DNA from: Brachybacterium equifaecis
Lineage (GTDB): Bacteria; Actinomycetota; Actinomycetes; Actinomycetales; Dermabacteraceae
Assembly: GCF_023509525.1 (NCBI RefSeq)
Contig: NZ_JAKNCJ010000005.1
Location: 1-64,000, forward strand
Length of the DNA stretch: 64,000 bases
Direction: 5' to 3'
Below are positions 36,443-44,012 of the stretch, one piece after another (position 1 is the first letter of the stretch; each line of letters starts with the position of its first letter). Position numbers and translations under genes: made by a program. The notes beneath the pieces were generated by a model that saw only the letters and a list, made by a program, of their open reading frames with translations, made no database searches and was not told where the DNA came from.

Positions 36443-36739
36443 TCACTCCTCTCCCAGGATCTGCGGGACCGCGAAGCGGCCGTCCTGCGCATCGGGGGCC
36501 CCGGAGAGGGCCTCCTCCTGCGTCAGGGTGCGGGTGACCGCATCCGTGCGGAACACGTTGGTCAGGGGAATGGGGTGGCTCGTCGCGGGGACATCCTCGG
36601 AGGCGACCTCGGACACGGAGGCGACAGCGTCCATGATGGCGTCGAACTCGCCCGCGAAGCGGGTGATCTCGTCATCAGTGAGCTGGATCCGTGCAAGGTC
36701 GGCGAGGCGTGCGACGTCTTCTCGTCCGATCGCTGGCAT
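36443..36739 (-). CDS. gatC: Glu-tRNA(Gln)/Asp-tRNA(Asn) amidotransferase subunit C
   Basis: Small stabilising subunit wrapping GatA and GatB. The 98-residue protein shows the typical start [34 protein letters not shown] and ending [12 protein letters not shown] start at the ATG 36737-36739; GGGAGG lies only one base away while a TAGACT hexamer is 7 nt upstream, so the mRNA is probably leaderless here and gatC heads the operon. Confidence 0.94.
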   Translation of the reverse strand: MPAIGREDVARLADLARIQLTDDEITRFAGEFDAIMDAVASVSEVASEDVPATSHPIPLTNVFRTDAVTRTLTQEEALSGAPDAQDGRFAVPQILGEE

Positions 36740-36746
36740 GCCTCCC

Positions 36747-36752
36747 AGTCTA
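36747..36752 (-). promoter_or_regulatory. -10-like hexamer of the gatCAB operon
   Basis: TAGACT on the minus strand, 7 nt before the gatC ATG; same hexamer as before the FAH and GNAT genes. Confidence 0.4.
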
Positions 36753-36790
36753 GGGCTCCCTCCCCGGACCCCCTGCACCGGCGCTGCGAC

Positions 36791-37618
36791 TCAGTGCCTG
36801 CCTCCGTGCCCCGGCAGCGAGAAGTAGGCGTACGTGCCGAGCGGGCGGAACCTCTCGGACCGATAGAGCCCGAGCGCCGGCGCGTTCGAGGACTCCACCT
36901 CGAGGATCGCGCGGCTGGCGCCCTGCTGCGCGGCGAGGGCCAGCAGAGACTGGACAGCCGCGCGGCCGAGGCCTTCGCGCCGCCGCTCCTGATCGACGGC
37001 GATCGCGTCCAGCACCGCGACGGCGCCGCGTCGATGCGGGACGAGCGCTGCTCGGCCGACGGCGAGCGCGTCCTCGCGTCCGGCCTCGTGGAGCGCGATG
37101 TACACAGCAGGGGTGCCGGACATGATCTCCGCGATGGTCGCGCGCGCCCCGTCCTCCGGGCGCGGGGCCAGGAGCCAGTGCTGGTCGAGGCATTCCCGGG
37201 GCGGCGCCCCCACTGCCGCGCGCGCCCGGGGATCGACTCTCCCCGGGCTCTCGAGAGCGCGGTGGAGGATCGCCGTCGGGGCGCTGGGCGCGAAGCCGCG
37301 GGACTCGAGAGCCGCACGGACCCCGGTGTGGTCGATCTCCTCGATCTCGAAGAGTCGGTGGACGGGACTCCCGCCTGAGGCTGCCGCGAGCTGCTCGATG
37401 GTCTCGAGCGCTCCCGCCAGCGCGGTCGGGTCCGAGGGCGGCGCCAGAGGGACCACGCTGTCGGCCCTCTTCGTGACACCGCGCGAGCGCAGCAGGGCGA
37501 AACCGTCGACGTCGATCCGCGCCAGAGCTCTCCAGCCCGCCAGGAGCGTCTCGATGAGGCGGGTTCCGCCGAGATCGCCGTCGGCAGGTCCGTGAGGCCG
37601 GGCTGTCTTCCGAGGCAT
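36791..37618 (-). CDS. GNAT-family N-acetyltransferase
   Basis: This 275-residue protein has a GNAT acetyl-CoA-binding fold in its C-terminal half: AVLDAIAVDQERRREGLGRAAVQSLLALAAQQGASRAILEVESSNAPALGLYRSERFRPLGTYAYF. It includes the R/Q-x-x-G-x-G/A loop (RREGLGRA) and the N-x-x-A-x-x-L-Y helix. The N-terminal half is a degenerate, possibly second GNAT-like domain. The acetyl acceptor is unknown; Y-A-Y-F at the end is common in RimI-like and uncharacterised members. The frame runs on upstream, but the ATG at 37616-37618 has a TAGACT hexamer 7 nt before it. It ends 51 nt before gatC. Confidence 0.8.
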   Translation of the reverse strand: MPRKTARPHGPADGDLGGTRLIETLLAGWRALARIDVDGFALLRSRGVTKRADSVVPLAPPSDPTALAGALETIEQLAAASGGSPVHRLFEIEEIDHTGVRAALESRGFAPSAPTAILHRALESPGRVDPRARAAVGAPPRECLDQHWLLAPRPEDGARATIAEIMSGTPAVYIALHEAGREDALAVGRAALVPHRRGAVAVLDAIAVDQERRREGLGRAAVQSLLALAAQQGASRAILEVESSNAPALGLYRSERFRPLGTYAYFSLPGHGGRH

Positions 37619-37625
37619 GTCCGGG

Positions 37626-37631
37626 AGTCTA
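37626..37631 (-). promoter_or_regulatory. -10-like hexamer of the GNAT gene
   Basis: TAGACT on the minus strand, 7 nt before the ATG, consistent with a leaderless transcript. Confidence 0.4.
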
Positions 37632-37714
37632 GGTCGGGGGCCCTTCGCCCTGTCCAGCGACCGGAACGTCGTTAGACTCGAGGCGACCGCTTGACCCCTC
37701 GAAAGGACCGCGAC

Positions 37715-37960
37715 ATGTCTGTGGACCCGAACATCGACTACCTCTCCCACGATCCCGAGGACTCCGAGGAGCTGAGCGAGGATCCTGCGATCCGTCGCGC
37801 GCAGGAGACCGAGCGCAAGATCCGCGGTGCGCTCGCAACCAAGGACAAGCCGCTGCGCGACGACGAGACCACTGCGGAGCGACTGCGCCGCAGCGGCGAG
37901 GAGGCGCGCGCCGAGGACTCCGCACAGGATTCCGGCGACTCCGTCGGCGCCGAGGACTGA
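37715..37960 (+). CDS. Small acidic hypothetical protein
   Basis: This 81-residue protein is rich in Asp, Glu and Arg (SVDPNIDYLSHDPEDSEELSEDP, ...AQETERKIRGALATKDKPLRDDETTAERLRRSGEEARAEDSAQDSGDS) with no hydrophobic core, signal or Cys; it is probably largely disordered with one charged helix. It has a real ribosome site (GAAAGGA, about 7 nt upstream), and a TAGACT hexamer lies at 37673-37678. A strong terminator follows at 38002-38033, so it seems to be a single-gene unit. Function unknown. Confidence 0.6.
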   Translation: MSVDPNIDYLSHDPEDSEELSEDPAIRRAQETERKIRGALATKDKPLRDDETTAERLRRSGEEARAEDSAQDSGDSVGAED

Positions 37961-38001
37961 TCCCCCGCTCCCACTCCGCCCGGTCATCGATGCGGGGCGG
38001 T

Positions 38002-38033
38002 CGAAGGGCTCCCGCCGCGGCGGGAGCCCTTCG
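38002..38033 (+). terminator. Long perfect palindrome terminator
   Basis: A perfect 32-nt palindrome: CGAAGGGCTCCCGCCG followed at once by its complement. It lies 41 nt after the small acidic ORF. The nominal stem is 16 bp (effective loop 4 nt), with no U-tract. Confidence 0.8.
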
Positions 38034-38108
38034 TCATGTCCGCGTGTCCTCCTGCCTCTGCGCCCACCCCGCTCCTCGATCGTCAGGGGGTGCTGACACA
38101 CTGGCCGG

Positions 38109-40334
38109 ATGACGAGTCCTCACGCCCCTGCCGCTGCAGCAGCCGCCCATCCTGCGCTCCATTCGGAGGCGCTCGACGCCCTCCACGCTCTCACCGGGAG
38201 GGACGACTCCGTGTTCCACGAGGGCCAGTTCGAGGCGATCGCGGCGCTCGTGGCAGAGCATCAGCGAGCGCTCGTGGTCCAGCGCACCGGCTGGGGGAAG
38301 TCCGCCGTGTACTTCCTCTCCGCTCTCCTGCAGCGCCGCCGCGGGGCAGGGCCCGCGCTGATCGTCTCGCCGCTCATCGCGCTCATGCGCGACCAGGTCG
38401 CCGCCGCCGGCCGCGCCGGAGTGCAGGCCGAAGCGATCAGCTCCGCGAACCCCACCGAGTGGGCCCGGATCGAGCAGGGGCTCGCGGAGGATTCCATCGA
38501 CGTCCTGCTCGTCTCCCCCGAGCGCCTGGTCAACCCCCGGTTCCGCGAGGAGCAGCTGCCGCGCCTCATCGCCCGCTGCGGGCTGCTGGTGATCGACGAG
38601 GCGCACTGCATCTCCGACTGGGGCCACGACTTCCGGCCCGACTACCGCCGGCTGAAGGACCTCATCGCTCAGATGGATCCCGCCGTGCCCGTGCTCGCGA
38701 CAACCGCGACCGCGAACTCCCGCGTCGTCGCGGACGTCGCCGAGCAGCTCGCCGGGAGCAGCGCCGGCGAGGTGCTCACGATCCGCGGCGGCCTGACCCG
38801 CGACTCCCTCCGGCTGGGCAGCCTGCGCCTGCCCTCGGATCGGGACCGCCTGGCCTACCTCGTCGAGCACCTCGACTCGTTCCCGGGGTCGGGGATCATC
38901 TACACCCTCACGGTCTCCGCCGCCGAGGACATCGCTCAGCTCCTCAGCACTCCGCAGCGGCCGGTGCGCGCCTACACCGGCCGCACCGACGCCGAGCAGC
39001 GCGCGGCGCTCGAGGCGGATCTGAAGGACAACCGGGTGAAGGCGCTGGTCGCGACGAGCGCGCTGGGCATGGGGTTCGACAAGCCCGACCTCGGCTTCGT
39101 GATCCACGTCGGCGCGCCCAGCTCCCCCGTCGCCTACTACCAGCAGGTGGGCCGCGCGGGGCGCGGGACCGACCAGGCCGACGTCCTCCTCCTCCCGGGA
39201 GAGCAGGACCGGGCGATCTGGGAGTACTTCGCGACCGCCTCGATGCCGTCGAAGGAATCGGCCGGCCAGGTGCTCGCGGCTCTCTCCGCGGCGGGATCGC
39301 CGCTGTCGACCCCGGCCCTGGAGGCGCGCGTCGACGTGAAGCGCTCGGCGCTCGAGATGCTGCTGAAGGTGCTCGCGGTGGACGGTGCGGTCCAGGGCGT
39401 CCCCGGGGGGTGGATCTCCACGGGCGAGCCCTGGGTCTACGACGCCGAGCGGTACGAGAAAGTCGCTCGCGCTCGGCGCGCCGAGCAGGAGGCGATGATC
39501 ACCTACGAGGCGCTCTCGGGCGATCCCTCACAGGATCCCGCCCAGTGCCGCATGGTCTTCCTCGCCCGACAGCTCGACGATGCGACCGCTGTGCCCTGCA
39601 CCCGCTGCGACGTCTGCCTGCGCGCGGCCGGTCAGAGCCCCTGGTACCCGCAGCCCGGCGAGGAGGGTGCTGCGGCCGCGCAGGTCTCCGCACTGCTGGA
39701 CCGGGTGGGCGTGCCCGTCGAGCCCCGCGGCCAGTGGCCGATGGGCCTGGAGCAGGTGGGCGTGCGGGATGAGAGCGGCCGCGCGCCCGCGGGGCGGATC
39801 CCTGCGGCCGAGCGATCCGAGGAGGGCCGGGTGCTCGCCCGGCTCTCGGACCTCGGCTGGGGCGGTCAGCTGCGCGGTCTCCTCACCACCGATGCCGACG
39901 GCCGGAAGGTCGACGCGCCGGTGCCGCAGGCGCTCGGCGGCGCGATCGTCGAGGTGCTGAAGGCATGGGACTGGTCGCAGCGCCCGGCCGGGGTCGTCGC
40001 GATCCCCTCGACCACCCGGCCCCAGCTCGTCTCCTCGCTCGCGCACGGGATCGCGACCATCGGGCGGCTCGAGGATCTCGGGCAGCTGGACCTCGCCCCT
40101 CACGCGGAGCCTCTGCGCGCCACGGGCTCGAGCGCCTACCGGGTGCGGGACGTCTGGGATCGCTTCAGCGTGGGACCGGAGCTCGCGGCGCGCATCGAGG
40201 CTCTCGCAGGAGCGCCGATCCTGCTGGTCGACGATGAGATCGCCAGCCGCTGGACGATGACCATCGCCGCCCGCCTGCTGCGCCGCGCCGGATCCGGCCC
40301 CGTGCTCCCGCTCGCCCTGGCGTTCGCGGGCTGA
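38109..40334 (+). CDS. RecQ-like DNA helicase with phosphoribosyltransferase-like C-terminus
   Basis: This 741-residue protein has a RecQ core: Walker A QRTGWGKSAVYF at 58-69 (variant of the usual TGGGKS), SPLIALMRDQV, DEAHCISDWGHDFRPDYRRL from 163, TATA (SAT equivalent), VATSALGMGFDKPDLGFVIH and YYQQVGRAGRGTDQAD. A RecQ-type zinc cluster is represented by CRMVFLARQLDD...CTRCDVC near 480-505. After about residue 550 a separate domain ends with ILLVDDEIASRWTMTIAARLLRRAG (704 onward), which looks like a PRPP-binding loop (hydrophobic run, D-D, then S/T-rich turn). The stop is 3 nt from the convergent lacI stop. DNA-repair role inferred. Confidence 0.8.
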   Translation: MTSPHAPAAAAAAHPALHSEALDALHALTGRDDSVFHEGQFEAIAALVAEHQRALVVQRTGWGKSAVYFLSALLQRRRGAGPALIVSPLIALMRDQVAAAGRAGVQAEAISSANPTEWARIEQGLAEDSIDVLLVSPERLVNPRFREEQLPRLIARCGLLVIDEAHCISDWGHDFRPDYRRLKDLIAQMDPAVPVLATTATANSRVVADVAEQLAGSSAGEVLTIRGGLTRDSLRLGSLRLPSDRDRLAYLVEHLDSFPGSGIIYTLTVSAAEDIAQLLSTPQRPVRAYTGRTDAEQRAALEADLKDNRVKALVATSALGMGFDKPDLGFVIHVGAPSSPVAYYQQVGRAGRGTDQADVLLLPGEQDRAIWEYFATASMPSKESAGQVLAALSAAGSPLSTPALEARVDVKRSALEMLLKVLAVDGAVQGVPGGWISTGEPWVYDAERYEKVARARRAEQEAMITYEALSGDPSQDPAQCRMVFLARQLDDATAVPCTRCDVCLRAAGQSPWYPQPGEEGAAAAQVSALLDRVGVPVEPRGQWPMGLEQVGVRDESGRAPAGRIPAAERSEEGRVLARLSDLGWGGQLRGLLTTDADGRKVDAPVPQALGGAIVEVLKAWDWSQRPAGVVAIPSTTRPQLVSSLAHGIATIGRLEDLGQLDLAPHAEPLRATGSSAYRVRDVWDRFSVGPELAARIEALAGAPILLVDDEIASRWTMTIAARLLRRAGSGPVLPLALAFAG

Positions 40335-40337
40335 GCC

Positions 40338-41360
40338 TCAGCAGCCGCAGGATCCCCGCACGATGAGGCGGCGGGTGGGGATCGTGATCGTCTCGGGAGC
40401 GAGCCGCGGATCCTCCATCCGCGCGAAGACGCGCTCGGCGGCAGCCCGGCCGAGGTCGTAGGCCTCCTGGGTGATGACGGTGAGCGGCGGATCCAGGAGA
40501 TCCGCCGCCGCGAAGTCGTCGAAGCCGGCGAGCGCGGTGCGCCCCAGCTCCCCGCGCTCGCGCAGGGCCCGGAACGCGCCCGCGCTCACCACGTTCCGCG
40601 TGGCGAACAGCGCCGTGGGCGGGTGCTCCAGATCGAGCAGGCGATGCACGGCGCGCGCCGCGTCCTGCTCGTCCTCGAGGCCCTGCACGACGAGCTCGTC
40701 CGGGAGCGCAGCGCCGGCCGCGGCCAGGGCCTCCCGCGCACCGGCCAAGCGCTCCGCCGCTGTGTGGAGCGAGGCGAGGTGCCCGAGCACGGCGATGCGA
40801 CGGTGCCCATGCCCCATCAGGTGCTCGACGCCGGCGCGCGCTCCCCCGCGGTTGTCCGCGAGGACCGCGTCGATGCGCAGTCCGCGGGCGGGCCGGTCCA
40901 CCGCGACCACCGGCGTGCCCCGCTCGACCTCGCGCGCGAGGTGCGACTGGTCCTGCCCGGCAGGGAGCAGGATCAGCCCGTCCACCCGCCTCGCAGTGAA
41001 CGCCTGGGCGATGCGGAGCTCGCGCTGCGAGGACTCATCCGAGCTCGCCGCGAGCACGACCGTCCGGCGCTGCGCCGCCACATCCTCGACCCCCCGCTGG
41101 ATCCAGGCATCGAAGGGGTTCTCCGCGCTGCTGAGCAGCAGCCCCACGGCGTGCGACCGGCGATCGCTGCGCCGCAGGTTCCCGGCTGCCGCGTCGGGCT
41201 GATATCCCAGCTCCTCGGCTGCGCGCTGCACCCTCTCGACCCTTCCCGCCGAGACCCCGTCCTCCCGGTTCACGACCCGGGAGACCGTCTTGAGGCTCAC
41301 GCCTGCGCGCGCGGCGACGTCCTTCATCGTCGGGCGGGGGGCGGAGCGCGGGATAGTCAT
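40338..41360 (-). CDS. LacI-family transcriptional regulator
   Basis: This 340-residue protein has the LacI DNA-binding domain at the N-terminus: TMKDVAARAGVSLKTVSRVVNREDGVSAGRVERVQRAAEELGYQPDAAAGNLR (about 11-63). A periplasmic-binding-like effector domain follows (AVGLLLSSAENPFDAWIQRGVEDVA, VDGLILLPAG, GFDDFAAADLLDPPLTVITQ). It ends in CGC. The ATG at 41358-41360 has GAGAGG 4 nt upstream. It lies downstream of the mmsA-mmsB-chvE transporter operon, in the same direction but behind a hairpin. A 12-bp palindrome at that operon's promoter is its likely operator. The inducing sugar is unknown. Confidence 0.88.
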   Translation of the reverse strand: MTIPRSAPRPTMKDVAARAGVSLKTVSRVVNREDGVSAGRVERVQRAAEELGYQPDAAAGNLRRSDRRSHAVGLLLSSAENPFDAWIQRGVEDVAAQRRTVVLAASSDESSQRELRIAQAFTARRVDGLILLPAGQDQSHLAREVERGTPVVAVDRPARGLRIDAVLADNRGGARAGVEHLMGHGHRRIAVLGHLASLHTAAERLAGAREALAAAGAALPDELVVQGLEDEQDAARAVHRLLDLEHPPTALFATRNVVSAGAFRALRERGELGRTALAGFDDFAAADLLDPPLTVITQEAYDLGRAAAERVFARMEDPRLAPETITIPTRRLIVRGSCGC

Positions 41361-41446
41361 GGGGCCTCTCGGAGCGGGCACGGCGATGGGTGGCGGGGAC
41401 GGGCGGCTGCGAACGTGAGGGGACGCGCCTCCCTCCCCGGGAGCAC

Positions 41447-41481
41447 GACTGGCCCCCCGGGATTCTCCCGGAGGACCAGTC
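41447..41481 (-). terminator. Terminator after the sugar-transporter operon
   Basis: Arms GACTGGCCCCCCGGGA and TCCCGGAGGACCAGTC pair with two mismatches, 37 nt after the binding-protein stop. Confidence 0.6.
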
Positions 41482-41518
41482 GCCGCGGCCGACGCTCAGC
41501 GAGCGCGGCCGGAGGGGA

Positions 41519-42619
41519 TCACTTCAGCAGCGCCAGGCGATCGGGATCGTCGGCGAAGACCTCCTTGGCGTTCTCCTTCGTCACCACCACCGGGTCGAGG
41601 GCGTAGACGGGCACCTCGATGGAGCCGTTATCGACCTTCTCGGTGGGCGCAGCGGGCTCCTCGCCCTTCTGATAGGCGGCGATGAGCTCGAGGGTCTTGG
41701 CCACGAGGTCCTTGGTGGGCTTGTACACGGTGGAGTACTGCTGGCCCTCCCAGATGGAGGTGACCGACTCGGTCTCCGCGTCCAGGCCGTCGACGACCGG
41801 GACCTCCTGACCGGCGCCTGCGGCGGAGGTCAGGATGGCGCGAGCGATGCCGTCGTTCGGGGCGAGCACGCCGTGGATCGGCTTGTCGGAGTAGTTGCCC
41901 GAGAGCAGCGTGTCCATGCGCGCCTGCGCCTTGCCGTTGTCCCAGTCGGGCGTGGCGCACTGCTGGAAGTCGGTCTCGCCGGAGACGACCACGAGCGTGC
42001 CGTCATCGATCTTCGGCTGGAGGACCGACATCGCTCCCTTGAAGAAGTTCGGGGCGTTGGGATCGGCGGGGCCGCCGCCGAAGAGCTCGATGTTGTGGGG
42101 CCCGGCGCCCTTGCGCTCGGCGAGGCCGTCGAGGAGCGACTGGCCCTGCAGCTCACCGGTGCGGACGCTGCCGAACTGGACGACGGCGTCCACAGCCTTC
42201 GTGTTCTCGATCAGACGGTCGTAGCCGATGACCTTCACGCCTGCGTCGTGCGCGCTCTGCAGCGCAGAGCCGAGCTGGGTGCCGTCGATCGGACCGACGA
42301 CGATGACCTTCGCGCCCTGCTCGACCATCGCCTCGATCTGCTGCTGCTGCTGGGCGACCTTGTTGTCCGCGGCCTGGATCAGGGGGGAGAAGCCCGCCTT
42401 CTTGAGGTCGGTCTCGAACAGGGTCTGGGCCTCGGCCCAGTTCTGGGTGCCGAGCCACGGCAGGGAGATGCCGATGACGGAATCCGCTGCGAACCCGCTG
42501 GCGCCGTCGCCGCTGCCCTCGGAGGTGGACCCGCGGCCTCCGCCGCAGGCGCTCATCAGGAAGGTGCCGGCGATCGCGGCGGTCCCGGCGGCGAAGGTGC
42601 GCCTGTTGATGCTGCTCAT
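41519..42619 (-). CDS. chvE: Sugar ABC transporter substrate-binding lipoprotein (ChvE-like)
   Basis: This 366-residue protein has a lipoprotein signal (RRTFAAGTAAIAGTFLMSAC, lipobox Cys about 25), then a type I periplasmic-binding fold specific for monosaccharides: GISLPWLGTQNWAEAQTLFETDLKKAGF, QIEAMVEQGAKVIVVGPIDG, VIGYDRLIENTKAVDAVVQFGS, VLAPNDGIARAIL and TSIWEGQQYSTVYKPTKDL. These match the multiple-monosaccharide ChvE group. It would bind the sugar outside the membrane for the permease and ATPase encoded upstream. Unusually it is the last gene of its operon. Confidence 0.88.
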   Translation of the reverse strand: MSSINRRTFAAGTAAIAGTFLMSACGGGRGSTSEGSGDGASGFAADSVIGISLPWLGTQNWAEAQTLFETDLKKAGFSPLIQAADNKVAQQQQQIEAMVEQGAKVIVVGPIDGTQLGSALQSAHDAGVKVIGYDRLIENTKAVDAVVQFGSVRTGELQGQSLLDGLAERKGAGPHNIELFGGGPADPNAPNFFKGAMSVLQPKIDDGTLVVVSGETDFQQCATPDWDNGKAQARMDTLLSGNYSDKPIHGVLAPNDGIARAILTSAAGAGQEVPVVDGLDAETESVTSIWEGQQYSTVYKPTKDLVAKTLELIAAYQKGEEPAAPTEKVDNGSIEVPVYALDPVVVTKENAKEVFADDPDRLALLK

Positions 42620-42643
42620 GAGATGTTCTCTTCTCTGTGTCGA

Positions 42644-42662
42644 CCGGTCCGTGATGGACCGG
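42644..42662 (-). other. Intra-operon hairpin between permease and binding-protein genes
   Basis: Perfect 7-bp stem CCGGTCC/GGACCGG with a 5-nt loop, 24 nt upstream of the binding-protein ATG. It may protect or process the mRNA so that the binding protein is made in excess over the membrane subunits. Confidence 0.5.
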
Positions 42663-42699
42663 CAGGTTGTGGGGCTGCGATGAGCTGGAGAGGGAAAGT

Positions 42700-43989
42700 T
42701 CAGTCGGCGGTGATCTTGGGCGTGGGCTCTGTGCGCAGGTCATCCTCGGCGACCGCCGTGGAGGCCGTGCCCTGCTGCCCGCCGCCCTTGGTCCCGAAGA
42801 CGCGCCCGATGACCGAGGGACGGCCCTGGGACTTGTTGTAGACGTCGAAGGCGACAGCCGCGAGGAGCACGAAGCCCTTGATCACCTGGGTCTTGTCGGC
42901 GCCGACGCCCATGAGCATGAGGCCGCTGTTGAGGGTGGCCATCACGAGACCGCCGACCATCGTCGCGGCCACGGTACCGATGCCGCCGGAGACCGCGGCG
43001 CCGCCGATGAACACGGCCGCGATCGCGTCGAGCTCCCAGCCGTTGCCGTCGTTGGGCCCGGCGGCGGTCGCGCGGCCGACGAACAGGATGCCGGCGAGCG
43101 CTGCGAGGAAGGACATGTTCAGCATGACCAGGAAGTACACGCGGCTGACGTTCACGCCCGAGAGCGCGGCTGCCGCCTTGTTGCCGCCGACCGCGTAGAT
43201 GTGGCGGCCGAAGATCGTGCGCTGGGTGAGCACGTGGTACACGATGACCAGCAGCACGAGGATCACGCCCGGGACGGGGAAGGAGGTGCCGGGACGGCCG
43301 GAGCCGAACAGCCAGGTCACGTAGGCGATGACGGCGGCGATGAGGACCACGCGGATGATCACGGGCGTGATGTCGAGGCCCGTCTCGCCGTCGGCCACGC
43401 GGCTGCGGTGGGTGCTGATCTGGCTCCAGGCGAGCACCGCGATCGCGAGGATGCCCAGCAGCAGGGTCGAGTTGTTCATGCCGGTGAAGCCGGGTCCCCA
43501 CTCGGGCAGGTAGCCGGAGCCGAGGAAGTGGATCTGGTCCGGGACGGGAACGCTGACGGAGCCGGAGATCCAGATGGTGAGGCCGCGGAAGATCATCATG
43601 CCCGCGAGGGTCGTGATGAAGCCGGGGATCCCGAGCTTCGAGAGCCACAGTCCGTGCCAGGCGCCGATGAGCGCGCCGAGCAGGAGCCCGAGCACGATCG
43701 CGATCCACCAGGGCAGCCCGAGCTGATGGATGCCGAGCGCCACGGACATGCCGGTGAATCCGGCGACGGAGCCGACGGAGAGGTCGATGTGGCCGACGAC
43801 GATGACCATCACCATGCCGATCGCGAGGATCAGCACGTAGGCGTTGCCGGAGATGAGGTTCTGGACGTTCGAGGAGGTCAGCATGCGGCCGCCGGAGGCC
43901 AGGTGGAAGCCGACGAGCAGCGCGACGAGGGCGAAGACCATCGTGAACTGCCGGACATTCGTACCGAATACCTGCTTGATGACATTCAT
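42700..43989 (-). CDS. mmsB: Sugar ABC transporter permease (MmsB-like)
   Basis: This 429-residue integral membrane protein has about ten or more hydrophobic segments (for example FTMVFALVALLVGFHLASGG, YVLILAIGMVMVIVVGHIDL, IPGFITTLAGMMIFRGL). The family permease signatures GHIDLSVGSVAGFTGM, RTIFGRHIYAVGGNKAAAALSGVNV and IGGAAVSGGIGTVAATMVGG are present. This is the BPD_transp_2 type used for ribose/xylose/multiple sugars. The C-terminal ~50 residues are soluble. It lies 23 nt after the ATPase gene and 80 nt before the binding-protein gene. Confidence 0.9.
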   Translation of the reverse strand: MNVIKQVFGTNVRQFTMVFALVALLVGFHLASGGRMLTSSNVQNLISGNAYVLILAIGMVMVIVVGHIDLSVGSVAGFTGMSVALGIHQLGLPWWIAIVLGLLLGALIGAWHGLWLSKLGIPGFITTLAGMMIFRGLTIWISGSVSVPVPDQIHFLGSGYLPEWGPGFTGMNNSTLLLGILAIAVLAWSQISTHRSRVADGETGLDITPVIIRVVLIAAVIAYVTWLFGSGRPGTSFPVPGVILVLLVIVYHVLTQRTIFGRHIYAVGGNKAAAALSGVNVSRVYFLVMLNMSFLAALAGILFVGRATAAGPNDGNGWELDAIAAVFIGGAAVSGGIGTVAATMVGGLVMATLNSGLMLMGVGADKTQVIKGFVLLAAVAFDVYNKSQGRPSVIGRVFGTKGGGQQGTASTAVAEDDLRTEPTPKITAD

Positions 43990-44012
43990 GGGGAGTTCCG
44001 TGCTTTCTGGGG

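Noticed and set aside
40335-40337. Terminator between the RecQ-like gene and lacI
   Set aside because: The convergent stops are 3 nt apart with no hairpin in or next to the gap; termination must occur inside the opposite gene or rely on Rho.
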